Assembly (NCBI GenBank): GCA_015767395.1
Contig: JADWMI010000087.1
Coordinates: 1 to 8,914, forward strand
Length of the DNA stretch: 8,914 bases
Source of the DNA: Bacteroidota bacterium
GTDB lineage: Bacteria > Bacteroidota > Bacteroidia > Flavobacteriales > Flavobacteriaceae
Direction: 5' to 3'
A model generated the notes under the pieces. That model saw nothing but the letters and a program-made list of their open reading frames with translations. It had not been told where the DNA came from and ran no database searches. Both the position numbers and the translations under genes were made by a program. Position 1 is the first letter of the stretch, and every line of letters begins with the position of its first letter. This document shows, in pieces, positions 1 to 7,163 of this stretch.

Positions 1-23
1 TTTTTTTTAAATGTATTTGTTTT

Positions 24-524
24 TTATTGGATACCCAATTTCGTTTTTACTTGTGGCAACAAGTCAATTCCATCAGCAACAATTAAAGTAGAGGCTTCTA
101 ATACATAAGTATAACCACCTTCTTTAGCAACTGCTTCAATAGCTGTCTTGGCTTTGTCTAAAATTGGTTGTAATTTTTCGTTTCTCATTTTAGTAAGATC
201 TTCTCTTGCAACTTGAGATGCTTGTTGTAAGTTTTGTTGATCTTTTTGAACCTCAGCCATTCTTTGTTGGTTCACTTCATTTGTTTGAGAAGCAGCTTCA
301 GTATCATATCTTTTTAATTTAGCTTCTAATTTGTCATTTTCAGATTTTAATTCAGTCTCGTAAGTCTTAGATTTTTTTTCTAATTCAGCATTTAAAACTG
401 TTGTTTCTGGCATTAGACTAATTAATAAATCAGTACTAATATGAGCTATTTTTGTTTGGGCACTAACCGTGTTAAATCCTAATGCAATTACTGCGATTAA
501 TAATAACGTTTTGAATTGTTTCAT
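24..524 (-). CDS. skp: OmpH/Skp-family periplasmic chaperone, short paralog
   Basis: Encodes a 166-residue secreted protein of the OmpH/Skp family. Skp is a periplasmic holdase that binds unfolded outer-membrane proteins and delivers them to the BAM complex. Residues 1-23 form a signal peptide (basic start, hydrophobic run, cleavage after SAQ). The mature protein opens with the short beta segment KIAHISTDLLISLMPE, typical of OmpH proteins, followed by a long charged coiled coil rich in K, E and Q (about 45-130). It ends with a second small beta-forming part (GGYTYVLEAS, about 136-145) that would close the trimerisation body. The length is close to E. coli Skp (about 160). It starts 21 nt after the stop of the longer paralog, so the two are almost certainly co-transcribed with bamA upstream. 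No T-tract terminator is visible in the 23 bases after the stop, so transcription may run on beyond the window. The family call is secure; the exact client range is inferred. Confidence 0.9.
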   Translation of the reverse strand: MKQFKTLLLIAVIALGFNTVSAQTKIAHISTDLLISLMPETTVLNAELEKKSKTYETELKSENDKLEAKLKRYDTEAASQTNEVNQQRMAEVQKDQQNLQQASQVAREDLTKMRNEKLQPILDKAKTAIEAVAKEGGYTYVLEASTLIVADGIDLLPQVKTKLGIQ

Positions 525-545
525 TGTTTTTCTACTTATTTAAAA

Positions 546-1364
546 TTAATTATTTTTATTTTCTTGACTCTCAGCTTGTTTTTGTTCTTTGGCTTTTTTA
601 GCAGCTTCAATTTCTTTTATTCTTTGCTGCTTTTTTGCTTCGTTTGCTTTTAAAAGATCTTCTCTCCTTTTAATTTGCTCAGCTCTTTTTAATTCAATAC
701 TTTTTTGTAAATCTAATCTTTTTTGTGCTTTTGCATCAATTTTTTGTTGCGCTTCTACATTTATTTCTGTAGGTTTTGCATCTTCTAAAGTAGCATTCTT
801 TTTATTTGATCTGGTATTCCTTTTTTCGTTTGCAGCTTCATTCTTTTTAGCTCTTGAAATACTAGTAATTACAATGTCACTAATGTCATATTGCTTATTG
901 CTAAACAACATAATTAAGTCGGATGATTTATCGAAAACAAAATCATACTTTCTTTTTGTGGCAATATCTTGAACCGCATTGAATACTAAATCTTGAATTG
1001 GTTTAACCAATTGTCTTCTTAAAAAATACAAATCACCATTGGTGCCAAAATAAGCATCCTGAAGTTTCTTTAAATCCAATTCTTTAATTTGAATATCTTC
1101 TTCCTTGTCTTCAATTAATTCTTTTGTTAATAGCGCTTTTTCGTTACCTAAATCAATCTTTAAAGCATCAATTTCATTTTGTTTGGCCTCAATGTTGTTT
1201 TGCCAGGTTAGCGCTTTTGCATTAATTTTAGCTTCCGATTCAACATATTCAGGGATGTTCTCTAATATGTATTCCATATCAACATATCCAAACCTTTGAG
1301 CCTTTTGAGCACTTAAAGTTAATGTTGAAACTAATAATGTAAATAAAATAACTTTTTTGATCAT
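546..1364 (-). CDS. OmpH/Skp-family periplasmic protein, long paralog with a charged C-terminal tail
   Basis: Encodes 272 residues. A signal peptide (1-20, ending LSAQ) is followed by an OmpH-type core: an opening beta strand (RFGYVDMEYILENIPEY, 24-40), a long helical hairpin (about 42-135) and a closing strand region (KYDFVFDKSSDLIMLFSN, about 139-156). This core is the Skp-like chaperone fold, so a role in handling outer-membrane proteins in the periplasm is likely. Beyond about residue 171 the protein continues for some 100 residues as a low-complexity, K/E/Q/A-rich and R-rich segment, predicted as helix or coiled coil, with no counterpart in E. coli Skp. It sits between bamA (64 nt upstream) and the shorter ompH paralog (21 nt downstream). 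A TAnnTTTG box lies in the bamA-ompH gap and could give the pair its own promoter. The family is clear from layout and opening motif; the function of the tail is unknown. Confidence 0.88.
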   Translation of the reverse strand: MIKKVILFTLLVSTLTLSAQKAQRFGYVDMEYILENIPEYVESEAKINAKALTWQNNIEAKQNEIDALKIDLGNEKALLTKELIEDKEEDIQIKELDLKKLQDAYFGTNGDLYFLRRQLVKPIQDLVFNAVQDIATKRKYDFVFDKSSDLIMLFSNKQYDISDIVITSISRAKKNEAANEKRNTRSNKKNATLEDAKPTEINVEAQQKIDAKAQKRLDLQKSIELKRAEQIKRREDLLKANEAKKQQRIKEIEAAKKAKEQKQAESQENKNN

Positions 1365-1409
1365 TGCAATTAAGTATTTAGAAAAAATCGTGCCATATTA
1401 ATATTTATA

Positions 1410-1417
1410 CAAATATA
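1410..1417 (-). promoter_or_regulatory. Possible -7 promoter element (TATATTTG) ahead of the ompH pair
   Basis: On the minus strand the bamA-ompH gap contains TATATTTG, a match to the Bacteroidota -7 consensus TAnnTTTG, 45 nt before the ATG of the long ompH gene. I see no good TTTG/TTG -33 element about 19-21 nt upstream, so the call rests on one half of the promoter. If real, it would let the two chaperone genes be transcribed separately from bamA as well as by read-through. Confidence 0.4.
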
Positions 1418-1428
1418 ACTGATTTTGA

Positions 1429-3987
1429 TTAAAATTGTTGCCCTATTACAAAATGTGTTTGCCATCCTGATGGTTGAATTCCGCCATATTGTGGATCGAA
1501 ACCATATGCGAAGTCAATTCCAAGTAATCCAAATGCCGGCATAAATACTCTAAGTCCCATACCAGCTGACCTTTTTAAATTAAAAGGATTTAATTCTTCA
1601 AAACCATCATAGGCATTACCAGCCTCTAAAAATGTCAAAGCATAAATGGATGCTGAAGGTTTTAAAGTAATTGGATAACGTAATTCCATTTGGAATTTAT
1701 TATAAATTGTACCCCCAAGAACAGATGATATTTGTCCGTTTTCATAACCTCTTAAAGCAACAGTAGTTCTACCGTCTAATTGATAAGAAGCCATACCGTC
1801 ACCACCAACAAAGTATCTTTCAAAAGGTGAATAGCCTAATTCTTTATTATACCTTCCTAAAAATCCGAATTCAGCATTGGTCATTAAAACCAAATCTTTG
1901 GTAATGGCTGTGTACCATTTCCCCATAAAGCTGGCCTTATAATATTCTAGCCACCTGTATTTTTCCTGATCATCCATAATGCTATAATCTTTATCATTCA
2001 TTAAAGAATATGGAAGCGTAAATTTACCTATGATAGAAAACTCTGACCCTGATTTTGGAAAAATTGGATTTGGACCCGCTGATTTTCTAGAAAATGTAAT
2101 GTTATAAGCAAGGTTGTTAGAAGTACCTGTTGAAAATCTAAAAGTAGAAATAGGATAATCTTTTAAATCATATAATTGATAACTAACGCTTTGCATTAAT
2201 GAGAAGTTGTCATCAGGCCATTTTAAACGTTTACCAATACCTGCAGAAGCACCAATAATATTTAAACGTTGGTCTTTATCAACATCTCTAGTTTGGTAAT
2301 TATATCTAAATTGTTTTGAATAGTAAACTGAAAGTGAAAGTGATTGAGGTTTTTTACCACCTAACCAAGGTTCTGTAAATGAAAAACTTCCAGTAGTGTA
2401 ATATCTACTTTTTTGTAATCTTAGTGAAAGTACTTGTCCGTCACCCATAGGCAAAGGTTTGTAAGCTTCCCTTTTTAAAATATTTCTAATTGAAAAGTTG
2501 TTAAAAGACAAACCTATAGTACCAATAAAAGATCCACCTCCATAACCACCTTGTAGTTCTATTTGGCTAGAACCTTTTTCGGCAATTGTATAGTCAATAT
2601 CTACTGTTTTATCAGTAAAATTCGGTTTAATATCGGGCGTAATGGTTTCAGCATCAAAGAAACCCAATTGTCCAATTTCACGGATGGTTCTAATAATTTG
2701 ACTTTTACTGTATAAATAACCGGGTCTTGTTCTTATTTCTCTATAAACAACATGGTCATTGGTTTTATCGTTACCATTTATAGAAACTTTACTTATTTTA
2801 GTAGGCTCATCTTCATAAATTCTAATTTCAATATTTATAGAATCATTACTAATTTTGGTTTCAACAGGCATTACTCTTGAAAATAAATACCCGTTATCTT
2901 GGTACAAAGTTGCAATATCGTCTGAATCTGGTGTGCCATCACCAGTTACTCTTTCTTTCAATAATTTACCATTGTAAGTATCTCCTTTTTGAAGACGAAT
3001 CATACCTTGAAGTTGTTGGTCGGTATATTTACTATTTCCTAAAAATTTAATATCTCCAATGTAGTATTTGTTACCTTCTTCAACTTTTACATTTAGGTTT
3101 ATGGTTTTGTCATCATTCCAAGCGATGGAATGCTCAAGTACACGAGCATCTCTATAACCATTTTCACTATAAGTATCAATCAATCCTTTTAAGTCTTCTT
3201 CAAAATCAGCATCAATATATTTTGATGTTTTCCAAACACGACCTAGCAATTTTTCTTTTGTTTTTTTCAATGAAGCTTTTATTTTTTTATCTGGAAAGGC
3301 TTCATTTCCTAAAAGGTTGATTTTTTTTATTTTTATTTTAGAACCTTTATCAACAACAATAAGCATGTTAACTGTATTCACATTTGAAGTGTCAGCTTTG
3401 GTGTCTAAAGTAACTTTGGTATTTAAGTAACCTTTGTCTTGATAGGTTTTTTTAATGTAGTTTTTGGTTGTAACAATAAGGTTGTCAGTTACCATCATAC
3501 CGACTTTTAATTCGGTATCTTTTTGTAATTCTTTTGCTTTGCTGGCTTTAACACCTTGAATGGTAATATTGTTTAACTGGGGCAATTCGAGAACATCGAA
3601 TTCCAAATAAGCAGTATTTCCATCAATTTGAGAAACATATACATCAATATTACTAAACTGATTTGTTTCGTATAATTTTTTAATGGCACTGGTTAATTTG
3701 TCTCCAGGCAATTTAATTTCCTGACCGACTTTTAAGCCTGTAAAAACTTTGACAGTTTGCTCTTCGAATTTTTTAAGTCCAGTTACAGAAATTCCACCGA
3801 TTTCATATTTGTTGTCAGCTTTAAAATCGATAGGTCCAAATGTTCTAGGAGCAATAGTATCTTTAGCTACAATAGTATCAGTTTTTACTTGTGTCTCTTT
3901 TGTTTCATTAGTTATAACTTCCTGAGCATTTGCAAAGTTTGTTATAATAATGGATAAAAGTAGGAGGGCTATTTTGAATTTAGTCAT
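1429..3987 (-). CDS. bamA: Outer-membrane protein assembly factor BamA
   Basis: Encodes 852 residues, slightly longer than E. coli BamA (about 810). BamA is the central, essential Omp85 protein that folds and inserts beta-barrel proteins into the outer membrane. A signal peptide (1-22, ending NAQ) is followed by a Thr/Lys-rich linker (23-58) and five POTRA domains at about 61-134, 138-214, 217-305, 308-393 and 396-470. Repeated strand-plus-glycine starts mark them, such as YEIGGISVTG, INLLGNEAF, IKFLGNSKY and VSINGNDKT. A C-terminal barrel of about 380 residues follows (473-852). It carries the Omp85 loop-6 RGY motif (746-748) and ends in an aromatic beta-signal, FVIGQQF. The start chosen is the ATG at 3987, which gives a normal signal peptide; the frame stays open 58 codons further up, but only inside uppS. 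The ATG overlaps the uppS stop (ATGACTAA), which suggests translational coupling. Two Skp-type chaperone genes follow. Confidence 0.97.
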   Translation of the reverse strand: MTKFKIALLLLSIIITNFANAQEVITNETKETQVKTDTIVAKDTIAPRTFGPIDFKADNKYEIGGISVTGLKKFEEQTVKVFTGLKVGQEIKLPGDKLTSAIKKLYETNQFSNIDVYVSQIDGNTAYLEFDVLELPQLNNITIQGVKASKAKELQKDTELKVGMMVTDNLIVTTKNYIKKTYQDKGYLNTKVTLDTKADTSNVNTVNMLIVVDKGSKIKIKKINLLGNEAFPDKKIKASLKKTKEKLLGRVWKTSKYIDADFEEDLKGLIDTYSENGYRDARVLEHSIAWNDDKTINLNVKVEEGNKYYIGDIKFLGNSKYTDQQLQGMIRLQKGDTYNGKLLKERVTGDGTPDSDDIATLYQDNGYLFSRVMPVETKISNDSINIEIRIYEDEPTKISKVSINGNDKTNDHVVYREIRTRPGYLYSKSQIIRTIREIGQLGFFDAETITPDIKPNFTDKTVDIDYTIAEKGSSQIELQGGYGGGSFIGTIGLSFNNFSIRNILKREAYKPLPMGDGQVLSLRLQKSRYYTTGSFSFTEPWLGGKKPQSLSLSVYYSKQFRYNYQTRDVDKDQRLNIIGASAGIGKRLKWPDDNFSLMQSVSYQLYDLKDYPISTFRFSTGTSNNLAYNITFSRKSAGPNPIFPKSGSEFSIIGKFTLPYSLMNDKDYSIMDDQEKYRWLEYYKASFMGKWYTAITKDLVLMTNAEFGFLGRYNKELGYSPFERYFVGGDGMASYQLDGRTTVALRGYENGQISSVLGGTIYNKFQMELRYPITLKPSASIYALTFLEAGNAYDGFEELNPFNLKRSAGMGLRVFMPAFGLLGIDFAYGFDPQYGGIQPSGWQTHFVIGQQF

Positions 3988-4735
3988 TGATTTTTTCAAT
4001 TTGTTCACTCGTTTTTCCAAATCGTCGTTCTCTTTTTTGGTAATCGATAATTGCATTAAACAGATTTTCTTCTTTAAAGTCGGGCCAAAGAGTATCTGTA
4101 AAATACAATTCTGCATACGCGATTTGCCACAATAAAAAATTGCTGATTCTTTTTTCGCCACTTGTACGAATCATTAAATCAACATCTGGCAAAGAAAACG
4201 TATATAAATGATTATTTATAATTTTTTCATTAATTTCTTCAAGCATTAACTCTTTATTAACAACTTTTTCTGATAATTTTTTGAGAACATTAACAATTTC
4301 TTCCCTCGACCCATAATTTAATGCCAAAGTCAGGGTTAACCTGCTGTTGTTTTTAGTTTTTTCAATAACATCAGCAAGCTCAATTTGAGCCTTTTCAGGT
4401 AAATGTTCTAAGTTGCCAATGGTATTTAGTTTGATGTTGTTTTTTTGAAGTGTTTTTAATTCTTTTTTCAAAGAAGAAACCAATAAAGACATCAATGTTC
4501 TAACTTCTAATTTAGGCCTGTTCCAGTTTTCAGTTGAAAAGGCATATAAGGTTAAATAATTTACACCAATGTTGGCGCAAGCTTCAATTGATTTTCTAAC
4601 AGCAGTTACACCATTCTTATGTCCAAAAACACGTGGTTTGTTTTGTTGTTTAGCCCAACGTCCGTTTCCGTCCATAATAATTGCTATATGGTTTGGTAAA
4701 CGAGATTTATCTATTTTAGCTAATATTTCTTTCAT
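3980..4735 (-). CDS. uppS: Undecaprenyl diphosphate synthase (cis-prenyltransferase)
   Basis: Encodes 251 residues, a standard length for the family. The enzyme condenses isopentenyl diphosphate onto farnesyl diphosphate to make C55 undecaprenyl diphosphate, the lipid carrier for peptidoglycan and surface glycans; it acts in the cytosol at the membrane. Family signatures are intact: HIAIIMDGNGRWA (16-28) with the catalytic, Mg-binding Asp22; LYAFSTENWNRP (63-74); ALNYGSREE (138-146); and RTSGEKRISNFLLWQ (190-204) followed by AYAELYFTDTLWPDF (206-220). The start chosen is the ATG at 4735, which shares a base with the porG stop codon (TAATG). An in-frame ATG seven codons upstream is possible but lies inside porG and adds nothing conserved. 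The gene end overlaps the bamA start by 8 nt. Placing a lipid-carrier enzyme between two outer-membrane barrel genes is typical of this cluster in flavobacteria. Confidence 0.97.
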   Translation of the reverse strand: MKEILAKIDKSRLPNHIAIIMDGNGRWAKQQNKPRVFGHKNGVTAVRKSIEACANIGVNYLTLYAFSTENWNRPKLEVRTLMSLLVSSLKKELKTLQKNNIKLNTIGNLEHLPEKAQIELADVIEKTKNNSRLTLTLALNYGSREEIVNVLKKLSEKVVNKELMLEEINEKIINNHLYTFSLPDVDLMIRTSGEKRISNFLLWQIAYAELYFTDTLWPDFKEENLFNAIIDYQKRERRFGKTSEQIEKIND

Positions 4736-5427
4736 TAATAAGGCGTTGCGTAACAAGGTGGTTTTCCAAAGGCGTAAACAAATGAGATACCTGAAAGTAC
4801 GTACCAGTCGTTACTGTTTGGGTTCCCAAATTCTAATTCAGGTATGCTATCTTCTTCATCAAAGTAATTATAATCGATTTCATCAGTAAAAGTATAGGTT
4901 GCTCTCACTTCAATCGCCATAGCCAAGCTTCGCGAAATTTTAAACTTGTAACCAATTCCAAAAGGAATGGCTAAAGTAGTTTTTGAATCATATACATATT
5001 GCTGTGGAGAAATATAGTCAGTAACTACATTGTAGTTAAACGCTGCAATTTCAACCAAAATATAAGGTGTATGTGTTTGATTGTGCGTGTCAATATTATA
5101 ATCAAAATAATTGTATTCCAAGCCAACTGCCAATTCCTTCACAGAATTGGTGAAACGAAGACCCCTTTGCTGTCTCGCGCTATTGCTAGCATTTGCATCA
5201 TCTGCAGAAAGTTCAGCGTATGTAAAAGTTCCTCTTAAGGCCATTCTTGGATTGAAATTATATTTATAAATGATTCCACCCATAAAATTATTTGGATTTA
5301 TATAGTACTCTGAGCCTATATCTCCAATATAATTACTGCCGCCAGCAAAAATACCAATCTCATTAATTTGAGCTTTGGAAGTAATTGTAATACAGATGAA
5401 TAAAATAAAAAATATTAATTTTTTCAT
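4735..5427 (-). CDS. porG: DUF6089-type outer-membrane beta-barrel protein, probably type IX secretion system PorG
   Basis: Encodes 230 residues. A signal peptide (1-20, ending SKAQ) precedes a protein of alternating hydrophobic and polar strands, as in a small outer-membrane barrel. The opening INEIGIFAGGSNYIGDIGS (21-39) and the closing GISFVYAFGKPPCYA (213-227) are what I recognise as the DUF6089/PorG pattern. In Porphyromonas gingivalis, PorG is an outer-membrane component of the type IX secretion system that contacts the PorK/PorN ring. The gene between nadK and uppS in flavobacteria is, as I recall, its counterpart. A very acidic stretch (182-198) near the C-terminus probably forms a loop. 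The ATG at 5427 is chosen because it gives a clean signal peptide; an in-frame ATG 18 codons upstream does not, and it lies upstream of a TAnnTTTG box. The stop overlaps the uppS start (TAATG). The barrel and export calls are strong; the PorG assignment comes from memory of family and gene order and is less certain. Confidence 0.75.
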   Translation of the reverse strand: MKKLIFFILFICITITSKAQINEIGIFAGGSNYIGDIGSEYYINPNNFMGGIIYKYNFNPRMALRGTFTYAELSADDANASNSARQQRGLRFTNSVKELAVGLEYNYFDYNIDTHNQTHTPYILVEIAAFNYNVVTDYISPQQYVYDSKTTLAIPFGIGYKFKISRSLAMAIEVRATYTFTDEIDYNYFDEEDSIPELEFGNPNSNDWYVLSGISFVYAFGKPPCYATPY

Positions 5428-5432
5428 ATAAA

Positions 5433-5446
5433 ATTTGCGTGCAAAT
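5433..5446. repeat. Inverted repeat ATTTGC-GT-GCAAAT over the porG promoter box
   Basis: A perfect dyad of two 6-bp arms separated by GT lies immediately upstream of the porG start and shares five bases with the -7 box. A symmetric site at this place could be an operator. However, ATTTGC on one arm is part of the common TAnnTTTGC promoter sequence, so chance symmetry is quite possible in such AT-rich DNA. Confidence 0.35.
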
Positions 5447-5449
5447 ATA
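5442..5449 (-). promoter_or_regulatory. Likely -7 promoter element (TATATTTG) for porG-uppS-bamA
   Basis: On the minus strand TATATTTG matches the Bacteroidota -7 consensus TAnnTTTG and ends 14 nt before the chosen porG ATG, implying a very short leader. It lies in the largest gap of the minus-strand cluster, where a second transcription start is expected. The -33 half is weak: no TTTG occurs at the usual 19-21 nt spacing. The box overlaps a perfect 6-bp inverted repeat (5433-5446). Confidence 0.55.
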
Positions 5450-5558
5450 GAAAATTCTATTCGCATTTTGAAGTTTAACAATCTCTTTTTTGATTAACTG
5501 AATTTAATTGAAAAAATTGTTAGAAATAATAACTAATATTAAAATGGAGAATTTAAAC

Positions 5559-6440
5559 TTAGTTGCGGGTATCTTGTCCCCAAAGGAGTTTTTCACGAAG
5601 TGTTTTAATGAATGTTTGCTGATTAATTTCAACCATTTTTAAATTGAAATTTGACTTCTTAATTGAAATTTGAGTACCGCTTTGTATGGTTGTTATACGA
5701 GAATCTAAAGACAGGAAAAAATCATCTTCTCTTCCGCTCACTTTAAGTTTTATAGAAGTATTGTCTGGAATTACCAATGGCCTTGCGTTTAAGTTATGAG
5801 GCGCAATGGGTGTTAACACAAAACTTTTAGCCTGTGGTGTAATTATTGGACCGCCACAACTTAGAGAATAACCTGTTGAGCCAGTTGGTGTTGCAACAAT
5901 TAATCCATCAGCCCAATAAGATGTTAAATATTCATCATCTAAATAGGTTTCAATGGTAATCATAGAAGCCGTATTTTTTCTGCTAACCGAAACTTCATTT
6001 AATGCAAAGTTCAATGTTTTTAAATTTTCAATTTTGGGAGAAGTAGAGATACTTAATAAAGTGCGTTTTTTAATGAGAAATTCTTTTTTTAATAACATTT
6101 CTATGGCAAAAGAAATCTGTTCTTTTTGAACCGTTGCTAAAAATCCCAATCGGCCAGTATTAATACCTACAATTGGTATTTTAGAGTCTCTAATAAAAGT
6201 AACAGCCCTTAAAATGGTACCATCACCACCAATGGTGAACATAAAATCAAACGAACTATTTAGTTCGGTATGTGATGAGAAAGTTTCTAAAGAATCAACA
6301 TCTATGCTGCTTTTTAAGCCAGCATAATATTGTTTTTCAACAATAAATTCAATATGGTTTTGTTGTAATATGCGAAATAATTCCTCAACATACAATTTGT
6401 CTTCGGGCTTGTAATATTGACCGTATATAGCAACTTTCAT
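5559..6440 (-). CDS. nadK: NAD kinase (ATP-NAD kinase)
   Basis: Encodes 293 residues, normal for bacterial NadK. This cytosolic enzyme phosphorylates NAD to NADP, the only known route to NADP in most bacteria. The diagnostic GGDGT motif is at 71-75 (in FTIGGDGTILRAV), with the conserved INTGRLGFL after it (93-101). ALNEV (146-150) supplies the Asn-Glu pair that binds the NAD ribose. The glycine-rich ATPTGSTGYSLSCGGP (183-198) and APHNLNARPLVIP (213-225) complete the active site. The start ATG lies 2 nt after the stop of the CBS-domain gene, so the two form one transcription unit with likely translational coupling. All key residues are present and nothing looks truncated. Confidence 0.97.
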   Translation of the reverse strand: MKVAIYGQYYKPEDKLYVEELFRILQQNHIEFIVEKQYYAGLKSSIDVDSLETFSSHTELNSSFDFMFTIGGDGTILRAVTFIRDSKIPIVGINTGRLGFLATVQKEQISFAIEMLLKKEFLIKKRTLLSISTSPKIENLKTLNFALNEVSVSRKNTASMITIETYLDDEYLTSYWADGLIVATPTGSTGYSLSCGGPIITPQAKSFVLTPIAPHNLNARPLVIPDNTSIKLKVSGREDDFFLSLDSRITTIQSGTQISIKKSNFNLKMVEINQQTFIKTLREKLLWGQDTRN

Positions 6441-6442
6441 AC

Positions 6443-7102
6443 TTAAATGTTTAAATATTTTTGCAGGTAATTAGAACGTTCTTTTAAATCTTCCAAATAA
6501 AAATCTTCTTTGTGTTTTGAATTAATTTGATAATTATAGCGTCTAAAAGATTGCAATATTTCATTCACATTTTTAGCGCTGAATTTGAGCGTTATGTTAA
6601 CCATAGAGGCGGTACTCTCCGAAATAAAAAGACCGTGAATTTTTCCCTTGCTAGATTCAACAATCTGACAAATTTCACTAAACGAAAAAGCACTGGTTTC
6701 TTTTTCTAAATGCAAGGAAATACCCTCGTTTTTTAAAAAAGGGGTTTCATTTAACAGGTGTAGAATATCGATCAAGTCATAGTAACCTATGTACTCTTTT
6801 TTAGCATTAATTAATGGAATTATATTGGTTTCGTTAGCAGCGAAGATGGCTAAAAGTTCTAATATATTATTGTCTTCTTCTGAATTAAAAAAATTATACA
6901 AATATTGGAAATAACCAATTTCTTTTTCGTTTTCATCAATGCTTTCAACATCTGTTTTCGAAATTAAACCAATTAACAATTTTTTTGAAACCACAGGAAA
7001 ATGACTGAAAGACGTTTCGTTAAAAAATAATTTTGTCTCCGAAATCGTGGTTTCAAGCGAAAATGGGCTGAATTCTTTTAATATATACGGGGTTGTTTCC
7101 AT
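6443..7102 (-). CDS. CBS-domain protein with ACT-like C-terminal region
   Basis: Encodes 219 residues without signal peptide or membrane segments, so probably cytosolic. Two degenerate CBS motifs are visible: SHFPVVSKKLLIGLISKTDV (33-52) and TNIIPLINAKKEYIGYYDLI (92-111). Together they would make one Bateman module, which in known proteins binds adenine nucleotides such as AMP, ATP, NAD or SAM and acts as a sensor. The remainder (about 126-192) has an ACT-like alternation of strands and helices (GISLHLEK, ICQIVESSKGKIHGLFIS, VNITLKFSAKNVNEILQSFRR), a layout also seen in AcuB-like proteins. A charged helix closes the protein. It is the first gene of the minus-strand cluster and ends 2 nt before nadK, which suggests, without proving, a role in NAD(P) or adenylate sensing. 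No specific function is known to me. Confidence 0.8.
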   Translation of the reverse strand: METTPYILKEFSPFSLETTISETKLFFNETSFSHFPVVSKKLLIGLISKTDVESIDENEKEIGYFQYLYNFFNSEEDNNILELLAIFAANETNIIPLINAKKEYIGYYDLIDILHLLNETPFLKNEGISLHLEKETSAFSFSEICQIVESSKGKIHGLFISESTASMVNITLKFSAKNVNEILQSFRRYNYQINSKHKEDFYLEDLKERSNYLQKYLNI

Positions 7103-7130
7103 ATGGTTTGTTATTGTACTACAAATTAAT

Positions 7131-7138
7131 CAAAAATA
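7131..7138 (-). promoter_or_regulatory. Possible -7 promoter element (TATTTTTG) for the CBS-nadK unit
   Basis: On the minus strand TATTTTTG fits the TAnnTTTG consensus and ends 28 nt before the CBS gene ATG. A matching -33 element is not evident. Its position in the divergent gap is as expected, but a degenerate box in AT-rich DNA is weak evidence alone. Confidence 0.4.
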
Positions 7139-7163
7139 AAACCAAAAACATATTCTTAGTTCG

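Larger units (their letters stand above)
5428..5558. other. nadK-porG intergenic region (131 bp)
   Basis: This is the longest gene-free stretch in the window. Read on the minus strand it is very AT-rich, carries the putative porG -7 box near its downstream end, and has no ORF of note. I see no GC-rich stem followed by a T-tract after the nadK stop, so there is no convincing intrinsic terminator and read-through from nadK into porG is plausible. Confidence 0.6.

Noticed and set aside
589..972. Plus-strand open frame of 127 codons rich in Phe, Ser, Ala and Leu
   Set aside because: It is the antisense of the Lys/Glu-rich OmpH tail; AAA/GAA codons read backwards give TTT/TTC, so the hydrophobic look is an artefact.
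3988..4161. N-terminal extension of bamA by 58 codons to an upstream ATG
   Set aside because: The extension lies wholly within uppS, resembles no BamA sequence and would bury the signal peptide; the ATG at 3987 gives a normal exported N-terminus.
4569..4889. Plus-strand open frame of 106 codons across the uppS-porG junction
   Set aside because: It is antisense to two well-supported genes and has no recognisable motif or promoter.
5428..5481. Longer porG starting 18 codons upstream
   Set aside because: It would place the start upstream of the putative promoter box and put charged residues ahead of an otherwise ideal signal peptide.
5455..5500. Possible terminator hairpin between nadK and porG (GTTAATC paired with GATTGTTAAAC)
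   Set aside because: Pairing is short, AT-only and interrupted, and it is not followed by a T-tract on the minus strand.
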